A stretch of DNA of 6,506 bases from Anaerolinea thermophila (GTDB lineage Bacteria > Chloroflexota > Anaerolineae > Anaerolineales > Villigracilaceae), in NCBI GenBank assembly GCA_020722305.1, contig DYLB01000038.1, positions 7,859 to 14,364 of the forward strand, given 5' to 3'. How positions within the stretch are numbered: position 1 is the stretch's first letter; each line of letters starts with the position of its first letter. This document shows, piece after piece, positions 5,540 to 6,506 of this stretch. The position numbers and the translations under genes are program-made. A model generated the notes under the pieces. That model saw nothing but the letters and a program-made list of their open reading frames with translations. It did no database searches and was not told the DNA's origin.

Positions 5540-6208
5540 CTAGTTGCGTGAAGCCGGACGCCGGGGCCACAGCATGGGCGTTGCAGATTTATAGTCCAGG
5601 TAGCTGCGCCCGAAGCGGATCTCCAGCTCACGCTCTTCATAGATTTTCAAGAAGACAAAGATCACCGGCCCGACCACCACCAGCAGCCAGGCCAGGAACA
5701 ACCCAGACTGGAGCCACAACCCCAACCCGACCAGAAAGGCCAGGGCCGCCAGCACCATTGGGTTGCGGCTCCAGGCATAAACCCAGTCGGTCACCACGAC
5801 GCGGGTCAAGGCCAGGGCGAACGGCAGGCCCAGTCCCTTCAGGAGCAGGCTGGCAACCGCCAGCGCCAGGAACAGGCCGCTTAATCCCATAAGCAGCAGC
5901 CCCAGCCAGGGCGGTAGGGCCAGCGCCCAGAGTTCCGAATCCATGCCGATGTAGGTGGCACAAATCAGGGCTGATCCCAACAATATGGCGATCAGGTAAT
6001 GGACCACGCCCGTCACCCGCACGGCCCGCTCCGGCGTGGGCTGGCGGTCCAGCAGGCGGCGGCCAACCCAGACCACCGGGACCAGGCCTCCGATCCCGGC
6101 CAGAGCGATGGTGAGATTGACTTGCAGGACGGGGCGTTTAATTAACAAAATCAGCCATATCCCCCAGGTCAGGCTGAGTCCGATCAGGTTGACAATGACA
6201 TTGAACAT
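5540..6208 (-). CDS. Membrane methyltransferase-like protein (isoprenylcysteine carboxyl/phospholipid methyltransferase family)
   Basis: The 222-residue protein is strongly hydrophobic, with segments near 5-23, 30-50, 67-88, 97-124, 150-165 and 168-188. The C-terminal part carries the signature of the ICMT/phospholipid methyltransferase superfamily: SRNP (147-150), the EE pair (191-192), FGRSYLDY (199-206) and a closing P211-x2-W214-P215. Members use S-adenosylmethionine to methylate membrane substrates. Bacterial homologues are mostly uncharacterised and the substrate here is unknown; isoprenylated protein is unlikely in bacteria, so a lipid or small isoprenoid is more probable. The ATG at 6208 is favoured over a GTG at 6214 because GAAAGGG lies 7 nt before the ATG but too close to the GTG. 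It is the first gene of an operon with the universal stress protein and has a structured leader upstream. Confidence 0.85.
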   Translation of the reverse strand: MFNVIVNLIGLSLTWGIWLILLIKRPVLQVNLTIALAGIGGLVPVVWVGRRLLDRQPTPERAVRVTGVVHYLIAILLGSALICATYIGMDSELWALALPPWLGLLLMGLSGLFLALAVASLLLKGLGLPFALALTRVVVTDWVYAWSRNPMVLAALAFLVGLGLWLQSGLFLAWLLVVVGPVIFVFLKIYEERELEIRFGRSYLDYKSATPMLWPRRPASRN

Positions 6209-6355
6209 AGTCACACCCTTTCATGCGTCTGTAACCAGGGAGGGTGTCGCACCTGACTTCCAGGTTTCGTCCGATAAAACGGGAGATTTCCTCGCTATGA
6301 CAAATCTCGTTCAGGAAGGTGCGGCGCACCCTCGTCCCGGTTGAGTAACATATTC
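6209..6355 (-). promoter_or_regulatory. Structured 5' leader, possible cis-regulatory RNA or palindromic element
   Basis: Several inverted repeats overlap here. AGGGTGTCGCACCT (6241-6254) is largely complementary to AGGTGCGGCGCACCCT (6317-6332), enclosing about 62 nt. Inside are ACCTG/CAGGT (6251-6255 with 6261-6265) and GAGATTT/AAATCTC (6283-6289 with 6302-6308). The bases 6241-6247 can also pair with ACACCCT (6213-6219), which on the minus strand contains the GGG of the methyltransferase ribosome site. The same segment therefore has two exclusive partners, as in translational switches. Each arm of the outer pair is also a small palindrome by itself, so the block could instead be a transposable palindromic unit. 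No known riboswitch class is recognised. Confidence 0.45.
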
Positions 6356-6361
6356 ACTTTT

Positions 6362-6390
6362 AGTCTAGCACGGATTGGGCGCAAAAACAA
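6362..6390 (-). promoter_or_regulatory. Candidate promoter of the methyltransferase and stress-protein operon
   Basis: On the minus strand TTGTTT (6390-6385) is followed by a 17-bp spacer and TAGACT (6367-6362). The -35 matches three of six bases and the -10 four of six, but a TG dinucleotide one base before the -10 gives an extended -10 (TGCTAGACT). Transcription would begin near 6355, giving a leader of about 147 nt that contains the whole set of inverted repeats. Confidence 0.45.
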
Positions 6391-6408
6391 TCGAAAGTGG
6401 GCCCGGAC

Positions 6409-6430
6409 TCCAAAATCTCCCGATTTTGGA
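6409..6430. repeat. Perfect 9-bp hairpin in the right intergenic region
   Basis: TCCAAAATC (6409-6417) and GATTTTGGA (6422-6430) are exact inverted complements around a 4-nt loop (TCCC). Neither side has a T-run at the right distance, so this is not a classic terminator. It lies upstream of the candidate promoter of the minus-strand operon and could be an operator or the 3' end signal of a gene to the right. Confidence 0.5.
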
Positions 6431-6480
6431 CCCCAAAGTTAGAACCTTATCAATGACTCCGCTGCAAAAACCTTTTCTAA

Positions 6481-6506
6481 CCACTAAGGACACGAAGGTC
6501 ACGAAT
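6481..6506. repeat. 9-bp tandem repeat running off the right edge
   Basis: CCACTAAGG (6481-6489), ACACGAAGG (6490-6498) and TCACGAAT (6499-6506, incomplete) are three successive units of a degenerate NCACKAAGG pattern. Arrays with this kind of unit are, as I recall, widespread between genes in several bacterial phyla. The array continues beyond the window, so its length and right border are unknown. Confidence 0.65.

Noticed and set aside
4660..5892. Plus-strand open frame (410 codons) opposite the stress protein and methyltransferase-like gene
   Set aside because: It covers two genes with clear families on the other strand, shows no domain logic, and ends in Arg/Pro/Ser-rich low-complexity sequence.
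6138..6329. Small minus-strand open frame of 63 codons across the leader
   Set aside because: It overlaps the start of the methyltransferase-like gene and the inverted repeats, begins with GTG and has no ribosome site or recognisable protein features.
6481..6506. Start of a CRISPR array at the right edge
   Set aside because: The units are 9 bp, adjacent and without spacers, so they form a simple tandem repeat.

Overview
The window is GC-rich chromosomal DNA with AT-rich intergenic gaps. It looks like a free-living bacterium, and my best guess is Chloroflexota (Anaerolineae-like). That guess rests on general gene style, the mix of genes, and short intergenic repeats at both window edges; there is no marker gene to prove it. 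Six protein genes are well supported. No tRNA, rRNA, CRISPR array or transposase gene is visible.

Layout. (1) Positions 1-221 hold no gene: a heptanucleotide tandem repeat, a Rho-independent terminator for a gene left of the window, a long interrupted palindrome, and a near-consensus promoter (TTGACA-17-TATTAT) whose spacer carries a dyad. (2) That promoter drives a two-gene plus-strand unit: a four-helix membrane protein of unknown function with a proline-rich tail (222-1031) and a membrane-anchored lytic transglycosylase (1042-1785). (3) Convergent to it on the minus strand is a two-component operon: OmpR-family response regulator (3263-3940) followed by its HAMP-type sensor kinase (1805-3211). 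(4) Divergent from the regulator is a small monotopic sugar-phosphate transferase (4010-4621, GTG start), whose -10 box is placed so that its mRNA may be leaderless. (5) Its stop codon shares the four bases TTAA with the stop of a convergent minus-strand gene, a tandem-domain universal stress protein (4618-5508). That gene lies downstream of a membrane methyltransferase-like gene (5540-6208) in a second minus-strand operon. (6) Positions 6209-6506 hold a candidate promoter, a roughly 150-nt leader with several overlapping inverted repeats, a separate perfect hairpin, and the start of a 9-bp tandem repeat that runs off the right edge.

The genes fit an envelope and stress-response theme: peptidoglycan cleavage, envelope sensing, glycan initiation on a lipid carrier, a membrane methyltransferase and stress proteins. 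Nothing in the sequence proves that these units act together. The most unusual signals are non-coding: the methyltransferase leader, in which one segment can pair either upstream or with sequence at the ribosome binding site; the operator-like dyad in the first promoter; the coding-region hairpin and mini-ORF at the transglycosylase start; and the possible leaderless start of the sugar transferase. The membrane protein plus transglycosylase pair is the best candidate for an undescribed protein system.
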